From assembly GCF_004664715.2 (NCBI RefSeq), contig NC_051067.1:70835942-70899941 (forward strand): a stretch of 64,000 bases of DNA, written 5' to 3'. Both the position numbers and the translations under genes were made by a program. Source of the stretch: Peromyscus leucopus (lineage: Eukaryota > Chordata > Mammalia > Rodentia > Cricetidae). This document shows positions 11,373-24,017 of the stretch, piece after piece (within the stretch, counting starts at the first letter, position 1; each line of letters opens with the position of its first letter). The notes below the pieces were generated by a model. The model made no database searches. It saw only the letters and a program-made list of their open reading frames with translations, and was not told the origin of the DNA.

Positions 11373-14278
11373 GTACACTGTATTATTAGAATACAAGATT
11401 GGATTATTGTAATGTATGTGTTCATGATTGATGTTGTGCAGTCATCATTCTGATTAAGCCAAATATTAGAATGAACAGCAGTTCAGTCAGTGGTATGATT
11501 GGTTGTGCCATCTTTGGACATGAAAATTAATTGTTTAATGAATAAGGGTAGCTTGATTACTTTGGAAGGGGTTTCTTTAGCTTATTTCTCTGGAAAAGTA
11601 AGGTGATAGAAATGATAGGGCTTGATTAGAGAGGGTGAGAGGATAGATGAAAGAATGACTCTTAATAAAATGGTTTTATCTCTTTTAATTAAATATAACC
11701 ATGTGCTTGATAGCTTTATACTTTTGGATCCAGTATCACTTGAACATTTCCAGTTTGCATTTTCTTTTCTGTCTTTATAGAAGTCTGTTTTAATTATTCT
11801 GGTTAATTCCAGGCTGAATTAAGCAAAATCTCATTTCTTACTCATTATGTCAGTGGACTTGGCATTAGGGAGAGGTGCTTGGGAGAAGTGGTAGGGAAGG
11901 GAAATTGATAGTGCAAGGGACAAATTTCACTTGACAGGTGACTCAAAGAACAAAGAAATCATAGTTGGAAATAACCCAGGATTCAGGCCAATTACAGTTT
12001 TGACTTTTTATCCTATTTCCATGTTCCCATAAGATGGATCTCATATATATATATGATGGTCCAGTTAGATTCACGTGCTGCATGCTGAGACAGCCGCATG
12101 TGTGTTTCTGTCTAGCAGTAAATGCATTCTGCTTTGAAGCTGAAACTTATTTAGTCTGGCTTATCTGGTGCTGCTGTAGCAACCATCAGTTTCCAGGCAG
12201 CTGAGGCACGTTGACCTCTCAGTTGCAGTGAGTGCAGATCTACTCAGTTTAGCTGCCTGAGACAATGAAGTAATGGTGTTGAATGTGAAAGCTGCTTCTA
12301 AGCAGTCCGTAAGGGAAAAGATATGAAAATATTGTGATGGAATTAAGAGAACTTTTAAAATTGTTCAGAATCTCTTCCTCTCTCTCTCCATGGCAATGTT
12401 CATTTCAGCTTAATCTTTACATAGGTCTTAGTTGGCTTTAAAATATCCAACCCATTGTATTTAGGTAGTTGCTTACTTCTTAGCATTTTGATTACACACA
12501 GTATAAAACAAAGCAGTGTTAAAAATGGGTAGTGGAAATTATCAGTATTTAAAATGTCATTCTAAATGTCTTGTCACAGTTGTTAAGAACCTAGCATGTG
12601 CAAAGGCCAGGGTTCACTCATTAGCATCACCAAAAAGAAAAGGAGATAAAACACACAACACATACACACACTTTAGCAGGTGGATATTTTTAAATGTGTA
12701 GAGAATAGAAACCTAGTTAATGTTTGGCCAACATAATTTACATTTATTTTTTTTCCTACATAATTTAATAAAATCAGAATTTTTAGTGGCTAGGTTGAAG
12801 CTAGAAGTCCAGGGATCATTCTTCATCTTTCTGACCCTCAGTGTAAGTAAAATGAGCAGAGTTATTTTTTGATGCTATATAAATTGTCACTCAGGGAAGT
12901 AATCAAAAAAAAAAAAATCAGGGTAGGCTAATAGAAATTAAAGACTAAGAATAGTTTGATTTGGGCTTTTAATCAGAAAAGGACATTTGTAAAATTGTGT
13001 GCAGGAAAAAGAAAACAAAAAACTGCTTCATAACTTAATTTTATATTCTTAAGTGTATATCTCAGCTCCTTGAAATTGTAGTTGTTTTTTGCATAATTGT
13101 TCTTTTTACAAGTAATTGATATAAAAACTCATTACACAGTAGACTGTCTAGAACACATCAGGAGTAGTACCTGTAGATCCTGACCATTATTGGAAGGTAA
13201 AATGTTCTGATACTTAGTGATGTGTTCTTTTTAATTGGATAATAAGTAAAGGATGTTAATTAGTTATTTTAGGAGTACCATTAACTTTTCATATTGCCTT
13301 TCAAATTCCACTATTTTCTCCCTAAAAGATAAGTGATAACATTGATTAAATATTAACCAATTAAGAAATGTATTTAGAATTTATCATTCTGTCCAGTCTT
13401 TCTGTCCCTTTGAGCGTGTTCAGTAATGGTTTAACTGCACTTTAATCCTCCAACTGCTTTTTGGAGACTCAATTGTGGAACATTTCAGCATTAGCCTAAG
13501 CAATGGTTTTTGAATACATTAAGCTCTTAACAATTAGGGAGCAGTTTGGGGCATTGAGTAATGGGGAGCGATGCAATTGAACCTGACAGCTTCGGCAGTC
13601 TGCCTGCTCCTGGGACCAGAATGTTGTTCACACTTGGTTTCATTTCTCATCCCATGCTGGGCATTAGCACCTCACTGGTGGTAGCTGACTCAAAAATGGA
13701 GTTGGTTCTCAGAAAAGTACGAAGTGTGAATCATGGCGGAGAATAAATAAAACTTGATTCTGTTCTTGTCTAATGTTTATCCTTATTTCTTTCAGAAAAC
13801 CTTTCTGGTCAAATGTGTGCTTATAATTTTATATATATTAAAACATTTTAATACTTAAGATTGTATTTGTAATCTTGTAGTTTTGTTGTGTTTTGGTTTA
13901 TTGAGACAGTCCTACTGTATAGTCCTGGCTAGCTTAGAACTCCCATGTAGTCTAGAGTGGTCTAGAACATGTCTTGGTACTCCTCAGCCTTGCCAGAGTT
14001 GAGATTACAGGTGTGACCACTATGCTCAGAAGTATGGCTATATTGTTTTTGAATCTGCAGGTGAAATAATACTTACAGTGAAGCATTTATGCCAGCTAAT
14101 GGTTCTTTGAAAACTGCTTTTACTCATGGATATTTGCCACAATTAGTATCAGTATATAATTGATAATTTATCCTATCCAAGTTCATGGGAAACCAGAAAC
14201 CGTAATAGTTTACAAACAGTGCGTTCTTAAACTTTTTTATTGTATGTTTATTTTGTGTGTGTGGTGTGTGTGCACATG

Positions 14279-14747
14279 TGTAGCACGAATCATTAGAAGG
14301 TCTTATTAATAAAATCAAACTTGAGGCCCAGTTATTGGGGTGAATGATGGAAAATCAGAGAAGCAGAACAAGCCACAGCCACCTCACTCGCCAGTTCCTC
14401 AGCTGATCCTGTTTCCTCAGACTGGATGCCTCTCAGCTGAACTGTGCTGCTCAAAAGCCTAAAAGCTTAACCAGCTCTAGTTCCTGGTCCTCACACCTTA
14501 TATACCTTTCTGCTTTCTGTCATCACTTCCTGGGATTAAAGGCGTGAGTCACCATGCCTGGCAGTTTCCAGTGTGGCTTTGAACTCGCAGAGAATCTGGA
14601 TGGATCTCTGCCTCCAGAAGGCTAGGATTAAAGGTGTGAGTGCCACCATTTTCTGGCCTCTATGTCTGTCTAGTGGCTTTTCTGTTCTCTGATCCTAGAT
14701 ATGTTTATTAGGGTGCACAATATATTGGGGAACATAATATCACCACA
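14279..14747 (-). mobile_element. Solo LTR, family A, with 6-bp target duplication
   Basis: A 469-bp element that on the minus strand runs from TGTGGTGATA to a TACA end. It is flanked by cacatg at 14,273-14,278 and 14,748-14,753. Inside are two B1-like segments (ctgggattaaaggcgtgagt; ctaggattaaaggtgtgagt), also seen in the other copies, so they seem to belong to the LTR itself. It lies antisense in an MLLT10 intron. Confidence 0.8.
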
Positions 14748-15254
14748 CACATGGACAGTGTACATGTGTAGATCAGACTAGAACTCGCCGAAGTCTGTTT
14801 TCTCTTTTCCTTCAGGTTGTCTCACTTGGTAGCAGGCACCTTTACATGCTGAAAACATCTTTTTGACTTCCATGAAAATAAAATAACAAATTAAACTATG
14901 TGATGCTTACCTACCCAGTTTCAGACATTTTTATGAGTCTATTATGCATATTAGCTACATTCTTAGGGTATTTTTGTAAGAGAGGCATTATACCATCATT
15001 TTCATAAATGAAAATTGAGGATAGAGAAATTTAATGACTTGCCTACAACTTAGCTAGTAGCAGATACAGTGGTGATTTTTTAAAAAAAAAAAGTTTCTCC
15101 TTTAAAAGTATATATGAAGTAGGGGCCTGGAGATGCATAGCTTAGTGGTAGAATACTTACTTGCCTAGCATATGTGAGTCCCCATGTTTCATTCCCAGCC
15201 CACAAAACAAACTAAAAAACAAAAAGTTTATATGAATTGGGAATTTTTAAAAGT

Positions 15255-16055
15255 AGGTTTTTTTGTTTGTTTGTTTTTTTAAATTATTTTCATGTGTGTT
15301 GGTGTTTTGCCTCAGTGTGTGTCTGTACCACGTGTGTACCTGGTCCTTGCCAGAAGAGGGTGTTGCGTTCTTTGGGACTGATGCTACTGACAGTTGTGAT
15401 TTAGCTGCTGTGTGGGAGTTGGGAATTGTACCTGGACCCTCAGGGAGAGAGAGCAGCTAGTGTTCTTAACCATGGAGCAATCTCTCCCAGCATCCAACAA
15501 AGTAAATAATCATGGTAAAATTTTTGGAAGAACACATTTTTGTTTGTTTCATTTTGTTTTTTGAGACAGGTTTCTCTGTGTAGCCTTGGCTATCCTGGAA
15601 CTCACTCTGTAGACCAGGCTGGCTTCAAATTCAGAGATCCGCCTGCCTCTGCCTCCTAAATGCTGAGATTAAAGGTGTTGCACCACCATGGCCCAATAAG
15701 ACATTTTCAATGTTGAACCAAACTATTTTGTTTTTTGTAAAATTAATTTAAAAATTTTAAAGAACGTTTGTTATAATGAAGCCAAAGTGTAAATTTATCT
15801 ACAGTGTTTCTTATTAAAAGTCATTTCTTTTTGCTCTTTCCTGGTACTATCCACCAAGATAGTTCTATTGAAAGTTAAGGTTTTCTTTCTTTTTTCTTTT
15901 TCTTTTTTGGTGTTACTAGCTTGGTTTTTCAGACAAGGTTTCTCTGTGTGTCTCCGGCTGTTCTGTAATCAGGCTGTCTTCAAACTCAGAGATTGGCCTG
16001 CCTCTGCCTTCCAAGAGTGCTGGGATTAAAGGCGAGTGCCACCACCACCTGGCTA
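15255..16055 (-). mobile_element. B2-like SINE and two B1 SINEs
   Basis: A diverged B2-like element (about 15,255-15,495), a B1 (15,545-15,695) and a second B1 (15,905-16,055), all on the minus strand, separated by AT-rich DNA. A short ID-like fragment lies just upstream at about 15,120-15,215. Confidence 0.75.
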
Positions 16056-17514
16056 CAAGAATACATTTTAAGTTATGTCCAGTGCTAGAATGTTGGAGAA
16101 AATAGCTACTATTACATTTTAGAGCTTGTTTGAATATTTTGACTACAGTGTTGACAACAGATTAATTGTATGGTTTGCAACACTGTTTGTTCTAATTGGT
16201 CCTGTATGCTTGAACTATAAAGTTTCAGTCCTGCCTCTATATGATGTGTCACTGCTACCATGAAATTTCAAACTATTCCATTCCCCCTAGTTTTTATTTT
16301 TATGAGGCAAAGTCTTATGCATCTACTTTTCTGCCAAAGGTGACTGAACTGGTACTCCCTCATCCACCTCTCAAGTCCTGGGATTTTAGGCTCACACCAC
16401 CATGTCCTTACTAGATGTAATTCTCCTTGTTCATTTATCATTTTGAGGGCAAAATAATACCTCAAAGTAATCCAGCTTTTAAGTTTAATATAATTTATTA
16501 GACCTATATCCTTCCAGTTTTCTTTTTATTACATTAGTGTGCACAGTGTGCTCATGTGCTTGTGTGCACACACCACAACATGTGTATGGAGGTTAAAGGA
16601 CAACTAACTCACTTGTTGGTTCTCTTTCATCTGTGTCAGTCCTGAGGATTGAACTGATCTGGTCACCAGGCTTGGAAGCAAGTTTAGGTCATCTGGTCAG
16701 CCTTAGACCCAACCTTCCCCTCCTATGTCGATGATTCCTTTAGAGCCAGCCAGCATGTAGTATTGTGTAGTCCCTCTCCGCAAGAGCTTGTCCTAGACAT
16801 GACTGTGGTCCTGAACTAGACCTTCCAGTAGGACCAGTCTATTCATAGGTCGATGGAAGCAGAGGCAGAGCTTTGATCCTAGGATAGACGAGTCTGTTGA
16901 GGGATACTGCGTTATCTTGAGTTTGCACACTGCCTGCAGTGATGCTCAGCCTTCCGTAGCTGTCTGATACTTAAGGTGAGGCCTTTTGTTTGAAATATTA
17001 GGCACTTGTTTAAAAGTGATTTAAATTTACTTCAACAATTATTCAATTTATTTTTAGTTTGTTGGTCTTTGGGTCCAATTATAAAATAATTATAATTCAT
17101 ACTGAGCTTTTTCCTAGAGTGTTAGAATTTCTTCTAAATTCATAGGAAAACTGTAAGAGCAGTGCAGAATGTTCATACATACATTGTGAATGTCCTCTTC
17201 ACTCAGCTTCTCCTTATGTGAAAAGCTCCGAGAGTCTTTAGAAGTCACTTTCCTAATCCCAGCACTTGAGAGCCAGAGGCAGGCGGATCTCTGTGAGTTT
17301 GAGGCCAGCCTGTGCTTCCTAAATGTTGGAAGTATAGGAGTAGAACATGATACTTGGGCAGAAAGTTTCTTGTTTAGATAAATGCAATAATAATTTTTAG
17401 AAAAGCAAAACACTATCAATTATTTTTTTACTATTCAGATAGTTTTAGAAATTGGTCATGTTGAACACTACCTGTAGTTTAATATTTTGCCAGTTTACCT
17501 TTTAAATAGGCTTT

Positions 17515-17745
17515 TCTGGAGCTGGCAAGATGCCTCAGCTGTCAGGAGTATTGGTTTCTCTTCCAGAGGACCCAAGCTCAATTCTCAGAAACCACATGGC
17601 AGCTCACAACTGTCTGTGCTTCCAGTTCCAGGGGACCTGATGCTCTCTTCTGGCCTCTGGGTACTGCACACATGTGGGACATAGACGCACATCCAGACAA
17701 AATACCCACACTCATACAAATAATTCAATAAAACCTTAAAAACTA
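17515..17745 (+). mobile_element. B2 SINE
   Basis: Plus-strand B2: gagctggcaagatgcctcag to a tail with aataaaacc. A B1 fragment lies at 17,245-17,320. Confidence 0.85.
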
Positions 17746-18090
17746 GATTTAGAGCAAGCTAAAGACAGCTGTATTTATTCATTGATCATGGTTATCAGGT
17801 GGACCAGTTACTATACTCGACTGCTTTCTGCTGTGATCTTTAGTGTGGTGGGCTTAATGGCTGAGGGAGATAAGAAAATGCTACCCTCTTCAATTTGAAG
17901 CTCTCAAGAATAAGTATGAAACCTGTGGCAGCAGGGGTCCTTCCTTTCAAGAGACTAGTAAGAGAATTCGGTCTCTTGATTTATGAAGAAACTCAAAACT
18001 GAGAAAGTATTCCTGCTAGTAAGTTACAGAACAGATGGCAGCAATGGGAAGGAGAGCCCCCTGGCTGAGTGTCGCTTGCTGTGCAGTAGT

Positions 18091-18170
18091 CCTCCCCACC
18101 CAGCGGTCCTCCCCACCCAGCGGTCCTCCCACCCAGCGGTCCTCCCACCCAGCGGTCTTCCCCACCCAGT
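18091..18170 (+). repeat. GC-rich minisatellite, unit 16-17 bp, about 5 copies
   Basis: The unit cccacccagcggtcctcc repeats with one-base length variation inside an MLLT10 intron. Confidence 0.9.
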
Positions 18171-18724
18171 CCCCTGCTACACACAGATCTCTCTCCTCTC
18201 TTGCTATCAACAAACCTCAAACTTTTTCTTCCTCTTTGTAATTAATTTTCTATATGCTTAGTTGATATTTAAAAATTTGTGTCCCAAGAATAAAAAGGTT
18301 CTGTGAAAAGAACTTTTAAGTGTCAGTATCCGAGACTTAATGTTGATTTGTTTACACTGTTCTTGTTCTTCGTTATTTTATGAATAGCTAAGATTCCTAA
18401 ATAGTTGCTTTTGGAGAGGCAAAGGTCACTTTTAAAGAAGTATTATCCATTCCTGTCCGTGCACACAAGCAGAAGTTAGGATAACTTGGGATAGTCAGTT
18501 CGGCTTCTACCAGGTGAGTCATGGGAATGGCACTCAGGTCATCAGGCTTGGGGGCCTGGCCCCTTACCCATTGAGTTATCTCTCAGTTTTCCAAAAAAAG
18601 TCATATATTTTAGTTTATAAATTGTGTTTTAGGTATACAAACTACTAAATACATAGTAAGTATCCATTGTTGACATTTAGGTTGAAGTTGGCTTATCTTT
18701 CACTGTGGATTAATTGAAATTATT

Positions 18725-18727
18725 TGT

Positions 18728-18796
<69 letters not shown>
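18725..18796 (+). repeat. (TG)n(AG)n compound microsatellite
   Basis: About 13 TG units pass directly into about 22 AG units. Confidence 0.93.
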
Positions 18797-18798
<2 letters not shown>

Positions 18799-20241
18799 GC
18801 AGCCTGTAGGAGAAAGCAGTTTTCTCCAAAGAGTGAATACCAGGAATGGGACTCAAGTCATGAAGCTTGATTGCAAGGGTCTTTACCCAGTCAGCCATTT
18901 TGTCTGCCCAATTATTAAATAAAGCTTCATATATAAACTTAATCTGTATGTATATTCTTGAGAGGATAAATACAGAAGTTGTTAGATTGAATTTACACAT
19001 TAAATGTGAACTACAAAATGCCTTGCATCAACATTATGAAAACCACTACTATGGATTATAAGAGTACATTCTTCATGCTTAATAAATTGGCCAAAAGCCA
19101 TGAGCATACTGTTGCTTGAGGTAGGAGTTGCCCAGAAACAGTTTATTTTCCAGATGTGTTCTCGTCATAACTGTTGTTGTTAGTCTCTTCTGAGGTGTTA
19201 GCCATGTCACAAGGCCTCGTGTCTTTTTTTCTGCTGCCCCCTTTCTCCTTGTGTTAGAAATACTCCAGCTTTTTTGAAATTATTTTCAAGAGGTTTGTTC
19301 TGAAATAGCTGTGCTTTGATTTTAGTCATGAAAAAGAGGAGTAAGTTTACTTTAAATTTAGTTAACTGTTAAATCTGAAAATTATTTCAGGCTAGTAAAA
19401 GTTTCTATTAGCTGCCGTATTTTGTGTACAAGAGATTTGTTTCCAAAATGGCACATTTTTAGGTTCTGATATTCTTGGAAAGTGGGAGCCTCTACACATC
19501 AAAGAAGGCATTTTTATTACTACACTGGATTATGCACCACTTTGGCCAGCCTCCTTGACTTCCTCTGTTTAAGGTTCATTCTGGCTTGTTTGGCACAGGT
19601 CCCAGTAAGAGGCCTTCATACTTGTGGTTAGCGACATGAATGAATCACAAACTCTGGAGGAGCTCTTCAGTTTGTGGAACTGGCTTCCTGCCAAAAAGAC
19701 AGTGCCTTATATGGGCAGGGCAAAGCTGTGATTGGTTGAGCTCTGCATTGTATAGAAAACATACTTGTGATGCCTGTTTGCCTTCTTTAAAATAAAAACC
19801 AAACAAAACACCACCAGCAGCAGGCTTCCAAGTCTATCAGAATAGGAGGTAACACAACACTGTGCAGGCTGTCCTGACGGCAGGGTCAGGCAGTAGCCGC
19901 CATGGCTTTGAGCATGGAAGGACAAGGTAAACCTTTGACCCCCACAGTCAGATTGTGGTGCATTGGTTAAACATCTGCTGAATAACTGCCTGATTTTCTA
20001 AATGGTTTAATGAGATTAAAGAATCAGTTCTAAGTCCACATGGTTCCCATACTACTAGGCTTAGTGTAGACTAGATCTACTCCTTAAAAATACCGTAGTT
20101 TTTAACAATTGACATTTACTTTGCAGAGGTCAGCATTTCTGCTTGCATTCTGAGATAGAGAATACTGCTAAGACTATAGGAGGTAAACCGTTAAGGCATT
20201 TCCAATCTGACTTACTAATTATTGTGCTTCTTTTCATTTAG

Positions 20242-20359
20242 GCAAATACCCTTTCTGGATCTGCTCTTAGTCAGGCGCCAGCTCATCTGTATGGCAGTAG
20301 ATTAAATCCAAATCCACCCATGGCAGTTCTCATAGCTCAGTCTGACAGCAACCAAACAG
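20242..20359 (+). CDS. MLLT10: MLLT10 (AF10) internal coding exon
   Basis: The 118-nt exon begins in phase 0 and encodes ANTLSGSALSQAPAHLYGSR, followed by a short Asn/Pro-rich insert and IAQSDSNQT. This is the AF10 linker immediately before the DQDLGDNSR segment of the next exon. It ends with one base of the next codon (ACA G, then gtaaag). I recognise the family from the ANTLSGS...LSQAP and LIAQS...NQT signatures. It probably carries no folded domain. Because it enters in phase 0 and leaves in phase 1, skipping it would shift the frame. Confidence 0.93.
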
Positions 20360-21072
20360 GTAAAGCCCCTTCCTGGTGTCAACTTTCTCTGTGTTAGGTC
20401 ATTTTTTTCTTAAAAAAACAGAGAAGGAAAGAAAACCAGCTAGGAATGTGATTAATCGAGGATTGTGGCTTATCTGTTTTTAAAAACCAAAATAATCGTA
20501 ATTTATCAAGGTTAATTTTTTTTTTTCATTTTAATAAAAAGACCTAGATATATAATTTTTTTCCCTGTTTGGCTATATGTTCCATATATTTTATTGATGT
20601 GAAGAGTCATTTAATAATTGTAGTCGTGGTGTATAGGGTGCTGTAGAAATGTACTTTGTGACTTGTCTGGGATACTAGGTGTTAAAAAACACAAAGCATA
20701 AGGATTTGCTGTGATAAGCATACAGATTAGCTGTCTACAGCTGTGATTCATTACTTTAACCGTAGAAATTAAAAGTGGCTGATGGGAGGGCAGTACAAAT
20801 TCAAACCATGCTTCTGTGCTGTAAAATTGAAAGGAATGGAAGAACAGAACATAATCCATGGCCTTCTACACCCACAAAAACGTGTACAGACAACATTTTA
20901 CACGCCACAGTTCAACAGCTCTCAACAGCAGCATGCCAGGTCTTCACTTTCATAACTGGAAAGATTCTAGTATGGGCTTGATGTGTATTTTAGGAAAACT
21001 CAGAGCAAGAGTTTGAAACCTCTTATCTAGTAAGAGACCCACTTTATCAGCTCTGAAATATTTACACTGCAG
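20360..21072 (+). other. MLLT10: MLLT10 intron, 0.7 kb
   Basis: A short intron from gtaaag to an acceptor tttacactgcag. I see no SINE or long simple repeat in it, only a T-run near 20,516-20,526. Confidence 0.85.
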
Positions 21073-21145
21073 ATCAAGATCTTGGAGACAATAGCCGAAG
21101 CCTAGTTGGTCAAGGAAGCTCACCCCGAGGAAGCCTCTCCCCAAG
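21073..21145 (+). CDS. MLLT10: MLLT10 (AF10) internal coding exon, 73 nt
   Basis: A small exon that completes an Asp codon from the previous exon and reads DQDLGDNSRSLVGQGSSPRG followed by SLSP. The Ser-Pro-Arg pattern is typical of AF10 just upstream of its octapeptide motif. It ends with two bases of an Arg codon (AG, then gtaagc). Flanking sites are good (actgcag and aag-gtaag). The SSPRGSLSPR sequence offers several Ser-Pro sites that could be phosphorylated, which is inference only. Confidence 0.93.
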
Positions 21146-23862
21146 GTAAGCATTGTTTATATTGCAAAGCTTAGGAGAGGAACACTTTGAGATTTGGAAA
21201 CTTTGTTATCTCGAGCAGTGAAGTGTATATTTGTTGAGGCTATAAAAGCATTCTGTAGATAAGAAGCCTGTCTAGACAGTCAAGAAAAATGATTCTAAAT
21301 TAATTGAAATGTTAATTTTAAACACATTGTTAGATTTCTAACCTAAAGGGAACACATTTTCATGTTTCTAATCGGCTTGAACTATTTATCATTTGTATAT
21401 TTAGCTTCTGGTATGATTAATGCATTGACTTGAGTGATTTTTTTTTTTTTTTTTAATCATAAAATACTGATACCTTAAGACCCAAACTCAAGACTGTTAC
21501 TGTTGGGTTATAGCTTTGGCTAAGTGTCTAGTGGATACCCCACAAATGAGCTTTTAAAGCTCTCTGGTTCCTAGTAGATAGTTCAAGCAGAGTAAAGCCA
21601 ATGTCTTATGTGTTGCATTAAAATTTCTTAGGTTTTCAGTGATATCCCAGAACCATCCACTACTATGTAATTTAGCAGAGTGGGATTATGGAAGAACTGT
21701 AGAACTTCCCTTCTAAATGAGGGGCATGTTGTGGGGTAGCTGTCAGGTTTTAGAAGCGGGTGGAATTTAGTGATGTCTATCTTCTTGTTCCATTTTCGAC
21801 TTCTGCATCCTTCTCTAGTTGTTTTTTCTATGTTCTCTACTTTTATAAACTGTGCCTCACATTAAGTTGGTTGAGGATAAACACAGAAGGAAAAGTCAGT
21901 CCTTGGTTCTTTTCATGTAAGGGAGTGATGGATTCCACTGAAAACGAGACCCTTTCATACCCTGACATAGGAGAGTCATGTTGCCTATCCAGTTGGGAAG
22001 TGTTTGTTAAGGAGAACATCCTTCATCCTCGTAGATACTACTACTCCAGTACCTCATCCATTTCCTAATGGGCTGTTTTTCCGTATTAAATTCTGGAGAA
22101 AATATTCCTCATTTGGAAACTATGAATCTGAACTACAGAATGAGAAAGTTAAACCACTGCTCTGTGATTTTATATTGTATTTCTATACTGTTTAAATTTT
22201 TCTTTTCAAATGAGACTGTTAATGGAATTTTGCTGATATTTAGTATAGGAAGAGTATCCTTGTCCCTTTTAAAACTTAAAATATCACACAAGTTATCTAA
22301 AATGTATTCAAAATCTGTTAGTGAATTTTTTTTTATTTTTTTAAGAAAGTAGGATCTCATCAGGTTACCAGGGATGAGTTTTTTTTTTTTTTTTCCCTTG
22401 AGACAGGGTTTCTTTGTGTAGGTTTGGTGCCTGTCCTGGATCTCGCTCTGTAGACCAGGATGGCCTCGAACTCACAGAGATCCGTCTGCCTCTGCCTCCC
22501 GAATGCTAGGATTAAAGATGTGTGCTACCACTGCCCAGCCTGTTAGTGCAATTTTGCTTAGTGAAATCTTTATTTTTTTAAACAGGCCATAGCACAGTTT
22601 ATGGCACTAAATTATTTTTTAGTGTGCATTTAAAATATTACATTACTCTTTAAACATCAGCCTGGAGTGGTCCAACTTAACCTTTGCATAACGTGTTTGG
22701 AAAGCGGTGGCCAGCTTATGATGCTCATATGTAGAATAGCGCACCTCACTGCTTAAAATCCTTATTTTAAGAAATTGCTGTCTAACAAGCTTATTGCCAA
22801 GACAAGAACAGAAGTGCATTGCGTCTGTGAACAGGCCACTGCAGCCCTTTGGGAACTAACAGTGCAAGCGTTCAGAATTTGCCCCCACCCCTCCCAGATC
22901 CCCAGACCGCCTTTCTCCTTATTTGGACATGGAGCCTGTAAGATCATTTTGTAGAAAATACTTAGGAAAGAAACTAATATTCTTTACTAATACATTAAGG
23001 TAGAATGGAGACCAGAGACCAAAGTTGGCTCCATATATTAATGTAAAACCAAAACTGGACATGAGAACATTATATGTTCATTTTCATTCAAGAAACATTT
23101 TGGAAGGACTAAGATCTCTTTGAAGAACTAACCTAAGACATTTTAAAAATACTTGTATAATCTGCATTTTACATATATGATTGTTTGGACTGAATGTTTT
23201 TCTTTTCACTGAACTTTAGGATTTTATTGGTTGTAAATTTAAATGTCCCTCATAGTGTTACACTTCTGATAGCATTTATATTAAGACACAGTGGTAGAAC
23301 TTTTCTGGCTGTTTTATTTTAATGTGTATTTATGCTTTGCCTGCATGTAATGTATGTATGTGTACCACATGAAAACCTAGTGCCCAAGGAGGCCAGAAAA
23401 GTGCATCAGGTCCTCAGGAACTAGAGTTGCAGACAGTGTGAGCCATCATACATGTTGTGGGTACTAAACCTGGGGCCTTCTGCAGGAGGAGCAAGTGCTC
23501 TCCACCCTGCGCTCTCTCCGCAGCCCTGTCCTCTTTCTGAGGATTTTAAAGTTCTCCTAATGTCTGTCTCCCCTGTATCTTATAAGGAAAGCCATATTGT
23601 TTGTTTACAGCCTATTTCACAGGTTATTAGTAGTTTATTTTCTAGTGGTTTTTTTAAAAAAATTATCTGCTGTGTTCAGTTATTTTATAATTTAGGGAGG
23701 AAGAATAATAATGACTCAATTATGGTTTTATCAGACCTGATACCTCTGCCATAGGCCACTTGGTACCAGACAGTTTGTACAGGATGATGCAAGAGACCGA
23801 TGCACAGCTACTTAGAAGCATTCCCTTTTTTTTTTTAATATGAAAATTAATATTTTTGACAG
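21146..23862 (+). other. MLLT10: MLLT10 intron, 2.7 kb
   Basis: It contains T-runs near 21,440 and 22,378, a minus-strand B1 at 22,385-22,545 and a minus-strand B2/B3-like element at about 23,320-23,530. The rest is AT-rich sequence in which I see no coding signal. It ends in the acceptor tatttttgacag. Confidence 0.8.
22385..22545 (-). mobile_element. B1 SINE
   Basis: T-run, then gagacagggtttctttgtgt and ggattaaagatgtgtgctac: a B1 in minus orientation in an MLLT10 intron. Confidence 0.88.
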
Positions 23863-24017
23863 ATCACCTGTGAGCAACTTGCAGATTCGTTATGATCAAC
23901 CAAGCAATAGCAGTCTGGAGAATCTGCCTCCAGTAGCAGCAAGTATTGAACAGCTTTTGGAAAGGCAGTGGAGTGAAGGACAGCAATTTTTATTAGAACA
24001 GGGGACTCCTAGTGACA
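23863..24017 (+). CDS. MLLT10: MLLT10 (AF10) exon with octapeptide motif (OM)
   Basis: The exon encodes RSPVSNLQIRYDQPSNSSLE, a NLPPVAASI linker, then EQLLERQWSEGQQFLLEQGT and PSD. EQLLERQW is the octapeptide motif that AF10 shares with AF17. Together with the leucine zipper in the next exon it forms the OM-LZ module, which binds the coiled coils of DOT1L and is the part retained in leukaemic AF10 fusions (known for the family). The exon starts with one base completing Arg and ends with one base of Ile (A, then gtaagt). The motif is intact, with no frameshift or stop. Confidence 0.95.

Larger units (their letters stand above)
9177..20241 (+). other. MLLT10: MLLT10 intron, 11 kb
   Basis: The intron runs from gtatgt to an acceptor ending in cattta-g. 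It contains B2 (9262-9470), B1 (9490-9595), a CT-rich tract (9880-10020), B1/B2 elements around 10030-11372 and 15255-16055, an LTR (14279-14747), a GC-rich minisatellite (18091-18170) and a TG/GA tract (18725-18794). Between about 11,390 and 13,860 I see almost no recognisable repeats. No reading frame matched AF10 or any other protein I know. Confidence 0.8.

Noticed and set aside
13561..13746. 61-codon plus-strand frame as a possible extra MLLT10 exon
   Set aside because: No AF10-like residues and no acceptor/donor pair compatible with the phase of neighbouring exons.
18091..18170. Regularly spaced repeat considered as CRISPR-like
   Set aside because: Head-to-tail minisatellite without unique spacers, in a mammalian intron.
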